A stretch of DNA of 64,000 nucleotides from the NCBI RefSeq assembly GCF_932294415.1, contig NC_065544.1:19877351-19941350 (forward strand). Reading direction: 5' to 3'. Each line of letters starts with the position of its first letter. Position 1 is the stretch's first letter. The position numbers and the translations under genes were made by a program. This stretch comes from Quercus robur. Taxonomy: Eukaryota > Streptophyta > Magnoliopsida > Fagales > Fagaceae. The notes beneath the pieces are model-generated. The model worked only from the letters and a program-made list of their open reading frames with translations, ran no database searches and was not told the DNA's origin. This document shows positions 21,048 through 33,846 of this stretch, piece by piece.

Positions 21048-22395
21048 TTAATAAATATTCATTTTTAGGATAATTAAGTCCCACAATAAATGAAAACATA
21101 ATTGTATAAATAAGCTATTTTATAAATACAAATTTGGACTTTTATTTCAATTTTACAACTACAAATAAGAATATATATTCCATTATTACAACATCTTCAA
21201 TATTCAACAACAAATATTACTTGTATTATTCCTAACATGATTTCCAAAGGTGCCTTTAGATTAGACTTGCAAAAAGCCCGGCCCATTTGAGAATGAGACG
21301 AGACTAGACATAGCCCTATGAAATTTGATACTAGAGAGGGTAGGGAAGTCAAGATTAATTTCGGGTAATTTGATACTAGTTGAGCTTGCAAAAGGCCCGT
21401 TTAACAATGAGATGTGTAGCTTAAGTGTGCGTTTGGATTGCAATTAAAATTATAAATTATTTTACTATTTAGCTTATTTTTATTACTATTTATAGGCTCC
21501 ACTGCACTTTTTGATACTATTCATGATCCCACTGTACTATTTCAATTAAGTTTTACAGTTATCTACAATACTTTCAATAATAAGTTTTTAGTTTCAGCAA
21601 AATAAGCGGTATCCAAATAGAATGAATTAAATTGGCAATTAAGAGAGATGAAATCTTTATTTATTGTTATGTTGGCAAGTTTGCTACTAGCAACCACAAG
21701 TCTTGCAGTAAGCCATTGCATTTATGGTGTCTGCTTCGAATAATTGTGTTATTTATCATTAGAACCAAAACACTAATTAATTTTTGGTGTAGACGAGAAT
21801 TGAACCCTAAATTTTTTTTTAACCGTAAAAAACTTCACTAGTTGAGCTAACTAGAACCGACCTATACATATCACCCATTTATTTTTACTCCATATTCAGT
21901 GTCACCATGACTTGTTTCCTTCCTCTAGGTTATTTAGCAAGGCTAGTAACTTTAAAAGGCTTCATTTTTCCGTTTGGTTTTGAAACTTCAGGTAGCTCCT
22001 ATTCCTAATGCAGGAATTAAAATTGAAATTCCATGGCTATGGTCAATGCAGTCACTTGCATGGCTTTCTATGGTGCTCCAATGATGCCATTGCCGCTGGG
22101 CCATCACAAAAACCCCGTCTTGAGCATTTGTTGAAAACAACACAAATGCTTAAAATCCCGCTAAGCCTAAAAAGAAGGTGTCCTGAGGCTAGATTTGGAA
22201 GGCTGTTTCAACAATTAAACCAAATTTCAAATACTCGAAGCCCAGTTACAATAAAAATACCATAACATTAACATTAACCCCATTAATTGACACAAACTAT
22301 AAATGAGTCTTTGAACAAGCACCAAACCTTATACACAATTCAACAAAGAAAAGCCCCTAATTCACAATAAAATCTACTAGTTAACTCGAACAACT
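21048..22395. other. Intergenic; 3' flank of the zinc-repeat gene and a MITE
   Basis: A MITE of the T1 family lies at about 21425-21620. The segment next to 22396 should contain the 3' UTR of the minus-strand gene. No other gene seen. Confidence 0.45.
21425..21620. mobile_element. MITE of the T1 family (copy 1)
   Basis: Ends GTGCGTTTGGATTG and GCGGTATCCAAATAG are near-inverted. The core has TATAGGCTCCACTGCACTTT and TTGATACTATTCATGA. The same core phrases appear twice at 42105-42580. Confidence 0.6.
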
Positions 22396-24333
22396 TCAGA
22401 TCCCATCAATTGCATTCTTCAGATTCCCACCAAACAATGACATGAGACCCCCACCGTGTACTCTCCCCTCTGGAGCAACAAAGTCAAAGCTTTTACTCCC
22501 AGCACTACTGCTGATGCCAATGCCACAAACTTTGGTCCCTCCCTCTGTCTTCTCAGCACTCAAGAAGCTTGTATCAGATGAAAATGACTTCATTGATTGA
22601 GGAACCAATACCTGTGGGGGTATAAGTTGTCGTTTTGCTGAAGTTTCAAGCGACTCAATGCAGCTGGGGACAACACAGACTCCAGAGGAAGAACTACTGT
22701 TTTCAAATCCACTCCCTGTAGTTGTTGAATCACTAGATACAAGGCCATAGAAGAGTCCTGGTGCAATCATACCTTTCTTGTTTATCTCCCGCTCCTGGAC
22801 CATGCTACTGTGAGCAGCACAGAGGCCACTCTTACCCCTTGCGAATTTCTCACATTTGCCCTCTCCCCAAGTGCATCGCTTTCCACCACCATGAGCCTTG
22901 CAGTAATCTGTGCTCCCTTGAGCACTCTTGCCACAGTTATCAAACTTGCACCGCTTCCCTCCCCCATGTCTAACACAACAATCTGTTCGGCCACGTGCAC
23001 TTTTTGTGCAGCCTGGCACAGCACATCTCTTTCCACCACCATGGGCAACACAAAAGTTTGTACCTCCATGGACACTCTTTGGGCAAATCCCACCACCATC
23101 AAAGAGGCAGCGCTTACCCCCACCATGTCCCTTGCACAATGGAGTACTCCCTTCTGCGCCTTTGGTGCAACCTGCAAATATGCATCGCTTTCCACCACCA
23201 TGTGCCTTGCAATACATGGTACTCCCTTGCGCACCCTTTGTGCATCCATCAGACTGACAACGGCGTCCACCCCCATGAGAGATGCACAAACCAGCCTGTC
23301 CTTCAGCACTACGAGTGCAGCCATCGACCTTACACCTCTTACCCCCTCCATGTCTAATGCAAAGGCCTGACTTGCCTCGTGCAGCTTTGCTGCACCCACC
23401 TGCATACCCACATCTTCTGCCACCACCATGTGCTATACAATAATCCGTCTTCCCCTCAGCACTTTTAGTGCAACCCAAGTGTTGGCACCTCTTCCCTCCA
23501 CCATGGGCCTTGCAATAGGCAGTTCGGCTCTCAGCACCCTTGTTGCATCCTGGTTTCTGGCATCTCTGACCACCCCCATGACCAATACAAAGACCAGATG
23601 CCCCTCGTGCACCTTTTGTGCAACCCAAAAATTTGCATTTCTTAGAATTGCTGGTTCGGTGGTCTGAAGATGTTCCAGTAGTTGCTTGCTCAGAGATGGT
23701 GCCCATTGAGTACTCTGTTGTAGAGGACAGTTCATAGCTCGACTGGGGCTTGGTCCCGAGCTCTAGAAGTTCAAGTTCCTGTGTTTGCATTGAAACCTTG
23801 GCATTGTCTGTTCTTGGAGCAAAAAGAAGTGATGGCATATAGCCACCTGATTTCTTTGCTGAGGTAGAACCCTCATCAACAACAGGAATCATAAGATGAT
23901 TATCTTCAACAGATACTTGGTTTGGGAGAGGGAAGGTATTAAAATCAGCCTCTGTTGAAACTGAAATATCAAGAACACTTGAAGAATCATTAGTACCTCC
24001 AGAAAGACTGAGTTGTAGGATTGAATCACCCTCGGATGATACCCTGTGAGGTAATGTTGTGGTGGCTAATCCTTTGTTCTTCTTAAAGCCCACATTATTA
24101 TATTTATCAGAGTATGCACTTGGTGTTGGGCCCAGTCCAAGTACCAATCTGCAGCCGTCATCAGAAGCATTGGATAAGTTAACCCCAAGATTGCTTTGGT
24201 TACACCCATATCTAGCTGTGTCATTGCCTCCATAGCCAAGGCAGTTCAGGCGCAGAGTAGTATCACCCGAGGTGTCATTTTTTATGGAAGCTCGATCGTA
24301 AGATAACAGTACCCCCTTCTTGTTCAGATCCAT
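22396..24333 (-). CDS. WRKY19-type zinc-repeat protein (eleven CxxGC...HGGG repeats)
   Basis: A single coding exon of 645 residues starting MDLNKKGVLLSYDR. From residue 233 to about 513 there are eleven tandem repeats of roughly 25 residues with a fixed Cys, Cys, Cys, His pattern ending HGGGKRC or HGGGRRC. The last unit loses the GGG. This repeat is the zinc-binding region known from Arabidopsis WRKY19 and a small family of related plant proteins that lack a WRKY domain. This protein has no WRKYGQK motif. The N-terminal part is Ser/Thr-rich and holds two LxLxL segments (LVLGL at 63-67, LQLSL at 106-110) that could act as EAR repression motifs. The C-terminus is low-complexity. A nuclear regulatory role is likely from family knowledge, but DNA binding is unproven. 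Antisense and shifted frames stay open across the repeats because of codon composition and are not genes. Confidence 0.88.
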   Translation of the reverse strand: MDLNKKGVLLSYDRASIKNDTSGDTTLRLNCLGYGGNDTARYGCNQSNLGVNLSNASDDGCRLVLGLGPTPSAYSDKYNNVGFKKNKGLATTTLPHRVSSEGDSILQLSLSGGTNDSSSVLDISVSTEADFNTFPLPNQVSVEDNHLMIPVVDEGSTSAKKSGGYMPSLLFAPRTDNAKVSMQTQELELLELGTKPQSSYELSSTTEYSMGTISEQATTGTSSDHRTSNSKKCKFLGCTKGARGASGLCIGHGGGQRCQKPGCNKGAESRTAYCKAHGGGKRCQHLGCTKSAEGKTDYCIAHGGGRRCGYAGGCSKAARGKSGLCIRHGGGKRCKVDGCTRSAEGQAGLCISHGGGRRCQSDGCTKGAQGSTMYCKAHGGGKRCIFAGCTKGAEGSTPLCKGHGGGKRCLFDGGGICPKSVHGGTNFCVAHGGGKRCAVPGCTKSARGRTDCCVRHGGGKRCKFDNCGKSAQGSTDYCKAHGGGKRCTWGEGKCEKFARGKSGLCAAHSSMVQEREINKKGMIAPGLFYGLVSSDSTTTGSGFENSSSSSGVCVVPSCIESLETSAKRQLIPPQVLVPQSMKSFSSDTSFLSAEKTEGGTKVCGIGISSSAGSKSFDFVAPEGRVHGGGLMSLFGGNLKNAIDGI

Positions 24334-27300
24334 TCTCTAAACAATGTACACTACAGTTCTAAAAGGCCCAACAACAAAAAATAATTTACAACAAGCTACC
24401 AGAAGTTCTATATATCACCGCCAAGTTAAAACATAGAAGAAATTCCAACACGCTACTTCCCCCACTAACAAAGCCAGATGTGTCTGCTCTGTCCATCTTT
24501 AGTATATGTTGGCACCCAAAGCTTCAGTGAAAGCACGTTCTTTATAGAATATCTGATAACGTTTCTTGGATAGAACCCTTTAAGTAGAATGGTAAATACG
24601 GAAGTGCAGAAATCTTTGGAGCTTCTTGTGCTCCTTGCTGAAAAATCATAAAGCTTCATCAACCCTGACAATGAATAAAAAAGGAGACTGCATTAGAAAA
24701 TAATTAATCAACCAATTCAAAGGAAATTAATGTTCTGCTCAAAGATACAAACCAACAACAAACATATTAGTGGTGGAAATTTAGTTTGCAGGTCTGAGTG
24801 GAAGAAAAGAAGAAAGACACCAAAATCTCATTTTAACATAAACACACAAAAATCTAAAGGTTGCCAGTAATTGGCGGAGAACCTTATTAATTAACAAGGG
24901 TCTAAGCAAAACTGATGGTAAAAAATTATAACCAAGTTTCGAATGCTAGTCATCAATCAACCTGTAAACTTTCTATCCCAGCATGTATTACATTATTATC
25001 TGAACCTTCCCACTTCTGCTAGATTCTACCAAATTGAAAATTTGAAAACTACTGCAGACTTTCTAAAAATGCAGTTCATGTTCAACAAGACAGGTCTGGT
25101 ACATATAAACATTACATCCACAGTTAGTTTTGAATCCCATCTGCTTGCTTCTAAGTTCCTCAGTATTATACAGAAATTATTTAAAAGAGAAATATCAGCC
25201 ATAAGGATCCCCTAGTTGTTCCTATGTGACGTTTGGCTATCCAAGGAATGTCAGCTTTATAGATTAAAAGACTATACTACCCACATACTAAAATTCTTAT
25301 GCTCCTTTTTTGAGCTTTTTAATGAAATTTATTTACTTATAAAAGGGGAAAAAAAAAAAGATAAATAAAAGATGCCAATGACCTTGTCCTTCTTTTGGCA
25401 TTCCGGCTTACCAGTTGAAACCAACAGGAGAAGTCAGGATTTCAAGCCACCCCATGTTGTTATTCAGATATGAAGGAAAGATGGTAATAGCTGCTATCTA
25501 AATATAATAATTTTTTTGAAGGAGGGTGTGGGAACACAACTACATCAAAGATAATTCTGATGCCGACTTAATTCCACGCCCAATTCAACAAAAGATACAC
25601 TCTGAGCCTTCTTATTAACTCTGATCAGCCTATATAGTGTAAATAAAATGAGTAACTTATTATACTGAAAATCAATCACAAAGTTGATGAAAAAGATAAT
25701 TAATCAAAAGAAAACGAGTAGAGAGATAGCTAAAATGTTTTCTACATGATCAAGCTGTGACAAAAGCTATAAACCCATAATCATTGAGTACCTGTTTATA
25801 TACATGAATAATTTGCGCATATGTGCCAGAAAGAGTGGAGGGAAGATTTTTTAAATTCTTTTGAGGATAAGGATAGTGCATGATTTCATTAAAAGTAACC
25901 CAACTTTTCCTTTAAAAAAGAGAGTTGCACCTTAAAATATGCAGAGCAAATCAACAAAAAGCCCACAAAGAAAATCTATGGCTGTTTCTCTATGGAATGT
26001 GACCACATAAAAATCAAAAGCTTCAGACTTGGAGGGTATAACAAAAGGCACTTCAATATCTAAGTATTAATTTTGTACCCAATTTACACCAATTTCAACT
26101 TCATCTTTCAAAAAAAATAAGTAAATTAACAATATAGTTGTGAATTTTTTATTTATTTTTTATTTTATAAGTAGCATCTTTAAACTAACAAAAAAAAAAA
26201 AAAACTGTTGGATTTTTCTCCAACAAAAACGAATGAGATAAATACACCTAATCTTTTCAAATCTATATACAAGGAAGGCTTAAATCCATCCATGAATTTC
26301 ATCAATACAAAGAAAAATATGTTTTTGTTATGCTTTATTCAAGTCATTTAAACTAACAACTGAAATACAAATCCATCTCTTCAAATACTTCTGTACAAAT
26401 GAACCATAAATGAATTCAGTATATCAGATTTTAATTAACACCATCTTGTTTAGCTGAATATTATTAGAATACATATATAAAAAATTCATAGCAAACAGAA
26501 GAACTAAAAACCAACAGAATCTATTGCAGACCTCTTTATCAATATCAAAGGACAAAAACTCATAAAAAATTCAAGTTAAATCAAAAGCTAAACATTTTAA
26601 GATCTATCCAGGGACCCCAAAACTCAACAACTACTAAAAACTATAGAACAGAAACTCAAGTCCTATCAACACCATATATATGTGTATACATATTGGATGG
26701 ACCAAGTCAAGAACACAACCAGATCAGAGATGTTAAGAATTTGATACCCAAGATCATTTCCACCCACCAAAGTAAAAAAACAAGAACAAAAACTCAAAGA
26801 CCCATTAATCAAAAATAGGAGAACAACAAATTTCTGCAAAAAAAAAAAAAAAAAACTATAACAGAAACTGAGAAGGAGCTCTGAGAATACCCAACCTGTC
26901 ATATTATCTTTAACAATTCCAAACCATAAAGTGAAAAAAAACCAAAAACAAAAACAAAGCAAAGCAGGTAAAACCCAAACCTATAAGAAATAAAATTATC
27001 TCATAGGGAAAACAAAAACAGTACTTTTGAAATAACACACAAAAAGTTTCAGTAAAATAAATAACAGCTACGGATTAAAAGGAATAAAACAGAGATGAAT
27101 TATTAGCAGATATACCGTGATAATCAGTTTATGGAAAACCCAGAAAAAGCTGGCGGATCTGAGAAGCGGTTGTGGACATCTTAAAGCTCAAAAACCCCCC
27201 ACAACACCAACAAAAAGATGAGGAAGAAGAAGAAGAAGCGATTTGTTGTAATTGTAGGTGTGCGCACAGACAGAGAGAGAGAGAAAGAGAGAGAGAGCAA
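24334..27300 (-). other. 5'UTR and large leader intron of the zinc-repeat gene
   Basis: An acceptor-like TTTTTCAG at 24638 would begin a leader segment 24637-24334 continuous with the CDS. A donor-like ATCACG/GTATAT at 27116/27115 would end a first exon of about 185 bp that contains a CT microsatellite (27271-27299). The implied intron is about 2.48 kb, AT-rich and without ORFs of note. Splice sites are assigned by eye. Confidence 0.4.
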
Positions 27301-27531
27301 ATGCAAAAGCAGCCAAATTACGTAATAGGCTATTAGGCTTTATTAAATAAATGGAAATTGATTTGGGCGGCTCTATTTCTTTTATTATTATTGTTTGGCT
27401 CTGTTTTTTTAAGCTGGGGGCAGCCACGAGTAGAGTCAAGAATTGTGAGATACCAAAAATGGCCTTGTTTGTCCCTTCTGGGTGGTCTCGGGGGTAGGTT
27501 AAATGAACTTATCATAAATTCGAAAGTCTCA

Positions 27532-27567
<36 letters not shown>

Positions 27568-28733
27568 GCATCTCATGGGTAAAAAGTAGTAGAGTTTAAC
27601 CACAATACAGAGAGTTTGAGACACCACACTTCAAAAATATTTGGATTGTGGATTCAATTGACTTGAAAGATATCTTGTAAATTCAAAATACACAAGTTTC
27701 ATCTACTACAACATCGACTAATAAGGTTTCTAGAGTATCTCATAGTAACGTCAACTTATAAACTTAGCTTTTATGTATGGTTTTTTAAAACCTCATTTTC
27801 TCCTGTATTATCTCACTTTTTCAAATTTTTTCAAACTATGAATACACTTTAACACACTTTCAGCAAAACGTATTAAACAAAAAGTTAGATTAATTGTTAC
27901 CAAATGGGCACCAAAATGTCACTTCCATACATATTTGAAATAAAACAGGCCTTTGTTTTGCTCTTGAGTGGGTTCACAATACAAACAAAGCCAACCCAAC
28001 TGTCAAATGGTTTTGAGCGTGCATACTTTTAGTTGAAAAGGATATATAACGAAATGTCCGAATTGCCATTCTTAAATGAATATTCAACGATGTTGAGAGA
28101 GGGTTGTTTTGTCTATCGTGGTTCAGTTTCTCTTTTTTTATATAATATCTTTGAGGGGTAGGGCGTGGCGGAGAGAAACTAGTGGACGAGGAGAAGAGTG
28201 GAGGCGTGGTGGGGGCGCCCATAACACAAATCTTACAAAACAACAAACACAAAGTGCGCACAAGCAGCAGCAATCTTATATTTGATGATTTGATATATCT
28301 ATGATAGATAGTGTGTATTGTAGTTGGAGAGTATTACTTTACTATTACTTTTACTATATGTCGAAAAGTCTTATTAACGAATCTAAGCGCTGGCTTCTCT
28401 AACTGGCTCTCATGTCAACGGCTTGGTTTGTTCACAAACGACTGACATATCTTTGCGCATGCCATTGCCAATGCATCTCTATGGGGACACGGTTATTTTT
28501 TTCTACCTTTTTATAGAATAAATTTAAGGACACGTCTAATTTATTTTATATATGTTGACGTGGTTGCTGATAAGCATATGACACAACTTTTGGTACCATT
28601 TTGACGTAATTGATGATGAGTAAAGAAAAAAAATGATAAATTTATGTAAAAATAATTATTTATTACACATAATTAACTATATTAAAACTATAATTGATTT
28701 TATATAGTTCCATCATTTTTTTAAATTTTAGAG
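27301..28733. other. Intergenic upstream of the zinc-repeat gene
   Basis: Probable promoter region of the minus-strand gene near 27300-27600, followed by a poly(T) run (27535-27563). No gene. Short ORFs here lack recognisable motifs. Confidence 0.45.
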
Positions 28734-29348
28734 TGTGGGGTCCAATAATCAATGGGTCAGGCCCGTTTGCTGATGAAGGGCCCAAAGGCCCAAGCTCGAA
28801 AGGTCATGGCTAGAGTTTAAGAATAAAGTGGCCCAAGTGGCCAGGAGACGTAGCCGAGGACAGTGCAGTCCTCGGCTGACCCAAGAAAAAGGGGCAGAAA
28901 TGTAAATGGACGTGCTCGCAGGGGAAATCTAAAATATCTAGGAAAGGCTTCCTTTGCCGCCTTCCCCATGCATATCTCTGCGCCTGACAAAGCCTTATCC
29001 ATAAACTTTATCAACAACTCTCAACGACTTAAGTCTGAGACTGATGGGACACTTATCAGTCTTGAAAGGGTCGACCCTACACGTGGACGAAGGAAATTGA
29101 ACGCATGCGAGTATAAAAGAAAGAGTATGTAACCTAAAAGGGGGGCTCCGGGAGTTCCAGAAAAAGAAAAAAGAAGAAAAGACTTCAGAAGCAAACACAC
29201 TGGAACCATGCATAAATATCTTAACAAAACCACAGCCGGGTAAACACAACTTAGCCTTTCGATCCCACCCTCTACAAATGATATTGTATGGGCCCATTTA
29301 CGTGCGAACTCAACTCAACTGTGGTTCAACGCAAATCGTGTGCTTACA
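28734..29348 (+). repeat. 5' LTR of element A (615 bp)
   Basis: TGTGGGG start and TTACA end. Contains CCGAGGACAGTGCAGTCCTCGG, an inverted repeat, near 28854-28875, and a promoter-like GAGTATAAAAG near 29110-29120. Confidence 0.93.
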
Positions 29349-29368
29349 ATTGGCGCCGTCTGTGGGAA
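29349..29368 (+). other. Primer-binding site of element A
   Basis: ATTGGCGCCGTCTGTGGGAA directly after the LTR. Identical sequence occupies the same position in element B. The cognate tRNA is not identified here. Confidence 0.7.
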
Positions 29369-29591
29369 AGGCTTGCGTGTTAGCTCGAGCGGTGGCAAGG
29401 TTGAGTTTCTGTCGAACAAGGGACTATGAGGATGCCTGTATCACCGGCGACACATTGTTGCTATTCCAACATAGGCTCCTACTAGGGGCTACGTTCCACG
29501 GTGTCAACGACATGGGCAAGCCTAGGGGCTTCAAACATCAGGTCGACTTCCTCCACCTTATTCGAGGAGCAGAACCTTCGGAAGAATAAGC

Positions 29592-31285
29592 AGACAAGTT
29601 TTGGACAGAACCAAGGCCTTGCATGGTCCTCGGACCCAAGCCTCTGGGGAAACCAACTACTTAAAAAGGATCATACAAGTTTTGGACAGAACCAAGGCCT
29701 TGCATGGTCCTCGGACCCAAGCCTCTGGGGAAACCAACTACTTAAAAAGAAGCATACAAGTTTTGGACAGAACCAAGGCCTTGCATGGTCCTCGGACCCA
29801 AGCCTCTGGGGAAACCAACTACTAAAAAGAAGCATACAAGTTTTGGACAGAACCAAGGCCTTGCATGGTCCTCGGACCCAAGCCTCTGGGGAAACCAACT
29901 ACTTAAAAAGGAGAATACAAGTTTTGGACAGAACCAAGGCCTTGCATGGTCCTCGGACCCAAGCCTCTGGGGAAACCAACTACTTAAAAAGGAGAATACA
30001 AGTTTTGGACAGAACCAAGGCCTTGCATGGTCCTCGGACCCAAGCCTCTGGGGAAACCAACTACTTAAAAAGAAGCATACAAGTTTTGGACAGAACCAAG
30101 GCCTTGCATGGTCCTCGGACCCAAGCCTCTGGGGAAACCAACTACTAAAAAGAAGCATACAAGTTTTGGACAGAACCAAGGCCTTGCATGGTCCTCGGAC
30201 CCAAGCCTCTGGGGAAACCAACTACTTAAAAAGGAGAATACAAGTTTTGGACAGAACCAAGGCCTTGCATGGTCCTCGGACCCAAGCCTCTGGGGAAACC
30301 AACTACTTAAAAAGGAGAATACAAGTTTTGGACAGAACCAAGGCCTTGCATGGTCCTCGGACCCAAGCCTCTGGGGAAACCAACTACTTAAAAAGAAGCA
30401 TACAAGTTTTGGACAGAACCAAGACCTTGCATGGTCCTCGGACCCAAGCCTCTGGGGAAACCAACTACTTAAAAAGAAGCATACAAGTTTTGGACAGAAC
30501 CAAGGCCTTGCATGGTCCTCGGACCCAAGCCTCTGGGGAAACCAACTACTAAAAAAGGAGAATACAAGTTTTGGACAGAACCAAGGCCTTGCATGGTCCT
30601 CGAACCCAAGCCTCTGGGGAAACCAACTACTTAAAAAGAAGCATACAAGTTTTGGACAGAACCAAGGCCTTGCATGGTCCTCGGACCCAAGCCTCTGGGG
30701 AAACCAACTACTTAAAAAGAAGCATACAAGTTTTGGACAGAACCAAGGCCTTGCATGGTCCTCGGACCCAAGCCTCTGGGGAAACCAACAACTTAAAAAG
30801 AAGCATACAAGTTTTGGACAGAACCAAGGCCTTGCATGGTCCTCGGACCCAAGCCTCTGGGGAAACCAACAACTTAAAAAGAAGCATACAAGTTTTGGAC
30901 AGAACCAAGGCCTTGCATGGTCCTCGGACCCAAGCCTCTGGGGAAACCAACAACTTAAAAAGAAGCATACAAGTTTTGGACAGAACTAAGGCCTTGCATG
31001 GTCCTCGGACCCAAGCCTCTGGGGAAACCAACAACTTAAAAAGAAGCATACAAGTTTTGGACAGAACCAAGGCCTTGCATGGTCCTCGGACCCAAGCCTC
31101 TGGGGAAACCAACAACTTAAAAAGAAGCATACAAGTTTTGGACAGAACCAAGGCCTTGCATGGTCCTCGGACCCAATGCCTCTGGGGAAACCAACTACTT
31201 AAAAAGAAGCATACAAGTTTTGGACAGAACCAAGGCCTTGCATGGTCCTCGGACCCAAGCCTCTGGGGAAACCAACTACACAAAA
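29592..31285 (+). repeat. 81-bp tandem repeat array, 21 copies (element A)
   Basis: Each unit starts ACAAGTTTTGGACAGAACCA and continues through GGCCTTGCATGGTCCTCGGA and CCTCTGGGGAAACCAAC. Most units are 81 bp (27 codons); some lack one T and are 80 bp. At least two plus frames and a minus frame stay open for long stretches. The plus-frame peptides are of the type TSFGQNQGLAWSSDPSLWG and IQVLDRTKALHGPRTQ. I recognise no domain. Confidence 0.95.
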
Positions 31286-31898
31286 GCGCCATCGGAGCTC
31301 CCTAACTCCCAGTCGACTGCTCGGATAGATTGTTTATAAATCATCAACCTTGGACGACATTCACGCGCTTATCACAGGATGTCCAACTGATATCCCGGTT
31401 AGTTTCGTAACTTTGATTTATTACAAATTATCGGTATAATGCCTGATAGTGATGACAGATGAGATTTGATTAGATTATGCTTCAAAGTAGCTTTATCACA
31501 AATATTCTCAGAGCAACACATACATAGAGCACATTCGTTCACAGAGTTGTGTTGCCCATTAGATCAACGCTTAAAACATGTAAATCAACTTCCATTTTTA
31601 TTACGATGAAGAAAGAGTACAGTGTACAAATGAAAAGCTGGGATCAGCCCACGTCAAAGCTTACTACATAAGCAAGAAAAGAAAATACAAGAAAGCTGGA
31701 GAAAGCCGAGAAGGCATGTCGGAGGAGAGGTTGGCTACAGCTCCGAGACCTTATTCTTCCCCCACTCCCTTACATGCCCATAACTCAGGCAGCCAAAGAG
31801 ACCCAACTTGAACCTGACACCATTGAAGAAAAGGTGTAGGGAGTTGAAGGTGATGGGGCTTTCTCTAAATATACGCCTACCGCAAAGCAGAGGCGCTG

Positions 31899-32179
31899 AT
31901 GGAGGAAAACCCTTCTTCTGCCGCACCAAAACTCTGGCATGGACAGAACCTGCTTCGGATTTTGACTAAAAGAGGGGAAGATCCCTTTCCCTCCCGGTGG
32001 AGATGAAGTATTCTCCTGAATTTGTGCTTCCTGTGCCCATGCCTTATTGTTATAAGCCTCATGAAGACACGGCGCTTCGGCGGCGGAGGAAGTTCTTTAT
32101 TCCCAACCCTCGCTTTCAACATGTTATGCCAAGAAAGGAGAGCTCCGAATATGGGAAGCGTGATGTGAGAGAAAACTGA
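31899..32179 (+). pseudogene. Conserved ORF-like segment of element A
   Basis: From an ATG at 31899 the frame reads MEENPSSAAPKLW then NLLRILTKRGEDPFPSRWR and stops. A second frame, starting at 31997 in a different phase, continues with PHEDTALRRRRKFF and IPNPRFQHVMPRKE. Element B has the matching MAENLASDAPRIW, LLRILTERG, then KTFHPHPRLKHIALRQ. The matching peptides suggest one ancestral protein now split by a frameshift. Function unknown; no known domain recognised. Confidence 0.35.
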
Positions 32180-33585
32180 AAGAAGGGGTGTTATATATAA
32201 AGCAACCATCTCTCCCTCCTATTTATTTGAAAAGACAAGATGATGGTAGTCAACTCATGTGGCGTCCCAAGGAGCACTACAGACAAAGTGGTCTTGGCTC
32301 AACTTCCAACATCAACTGCAACCACAAGATTAAAGAGCCTCGTAAAGGCGCACTTCGGTCATCGTGACATCAAAGAGTACCACGTGGCCAGAAGTTGCGG
32401 AAATATCTCTTAATTCATGGGCTAGGTGGATTCGTGGCCCCGGGGCCGCTTTGTGTAAGGACCCAGGTACTTTGGCCGACGCCGAGCAGCGGTCATGGCC
32501 GAGGATAATCACTGTTGGGCACCTCGGGAAATGCTCAAAGATAGGGGAAACCAAGTACTGATGCAGACATTGGTCTTGGATAGAACCTAAGGCTTGCATG
32601 GTCCTCGGACTCAGGCTAAAAGGGAAACCAAGTACTAGTGCAGACATTGGTCTCGGACAGAACCTAAGGCTCGCATGGTCCTCGGACCCAAGCTAAAAGG
32701 TAAAACCCAGTACCGATAAAAACCCAAGCCTCTGGGGAAAAATCAAGTACATAAGATAAAACGCATACGTTTTGAACAAAACCCAGGTTTTGCAAAGTCC
32801 TCGGACTCAGGCTGCTTGGGAAGTCAACTTCCCGAATGAAGAAATCTCTTGGCTTAAACACTGGAAAGGGATAAGGCTCGCGTATCATGGAGATGATGGA
32901 ATAACCTAATGACCGGCAACTTAAGGAGGCCATTCATCCGGTAGGTAACATGTCCTCGGACAGTTACTTTTTACCTATTATCTAGCACTTGGCCTCCATC
33001 TCGGCCAATTTAAGGTAAGCCTAATTTCTCACTGGTCGGGTTGTTATATCAAATAATAGTAATTCTATTAAAGTTGTGGTGGCGTCTTTTTATTGACAAA
33101 TATTTCAGCCTTAGTTACCATTAATTCAAACGCCATATTATTGTGCCGAGCAGCGTGAATAAACTTATAAAACATGAAAATAGAACATGTAAAATAAATG
33201 AATAGTAACTTTTATTAATATGGAAAATTGTTACAACGTACAAAGAAGGGCTTAGACAAGCCTATACAAAAGTGAACTGTCAAAATAACACTAGCATCCG
33301 CAGTACAGATAAGTAAATAATCAGCTGCCCTTTAAACTCGCCTTCAAAGCTTTTTCGATCTCTGCCTCAGTGCTGCTCATATCAGGGGAAGATCCTTATA
33401 CAAAAATAATGAAGGAGAAGGAAGAAGAATTAGAAGACATGGAAGCACTTCAACAAGCTCTTGTTGCTGAAGAAAGCAAGGGAAAAAGAAGATGGAGGAC
33501 ATGAGCGGGAAGGAGGAGAAGAAGAGGGAAGCAATGAAAAGAAAATAAAAGGAGCAAAAGAGGGAGAAGGGGAGCCTTATTAGGT

Positions 33586-33846
33586 ATGCTCATGAGAGAG
33601 CAGATGGAGATGACAAGGGAGGTTTTCGACTCAGTCACACCAGGAATGGGGTGTGACGAGTCCCTGCTTCGGATTTTGGCTAAAAGAATGGGGAGGCAAA
33701 TCTTGAGCCTCCGCCACCCTTGCCCCGACCGAGCCATCTCGAGTTTTACTAGGGCATGGCGTTTCTGGAAAAGGAAGGATTCATTCATGGCCGACTACTA
33801 TGGTGGATGTATTATTGGATTAGGAGTAACCGGACGGAAGAAGTGA
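33586..33846 (+). other. Second LLRIL-type ORF segment of element A
   Basis: An 86-codon frame with CDESLLRILAKRMGRQ and HPCPDRAISSFTRAWRFWKR. It resembles the element B segment CDQYLLRILTERGRN and LPCPDHITLSIRRIR. Possibly a diverged duplicate of the segment at 31899. Unrecognised. Confidence 0.3.

Noticed and set aside
22782..23429. 215- and 186-codon ORFs in other frames over the zinc-repeat gene
   Set aside because: The repetitive Cys/Gly codons keep shifted and antisense frames open; they have no domain of their own.
24465..24671. Upstream ORF in the leader of the zinc-repeat gene
   Set aside because: It spans the predicted splice acceptor at 24638, so it would not exist in the mature transcript if that acceptor is used.
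27974..28273. 99-codon minus-strand ORF upstream of element A
   Set aside because: Low-complexity composition, no recognisable motif and no splice or promoter context.
29592..31285. CRISPR-like regular repeat array
   Set aside because: Units are contiguous 81-bp tandem repeats without unique spacers, inside an LTR element of a plant genome.
29501..31305. Long overlapping ORFs of 156-293 codons on both strands across the 81-bp array
   Set aside because: They arise because a stop-free 81-bp unit is repeated; 80-bp units shift the frame repeatedly, no known domain is present and all frames are equally open. Listed as a repeat, not as genes.
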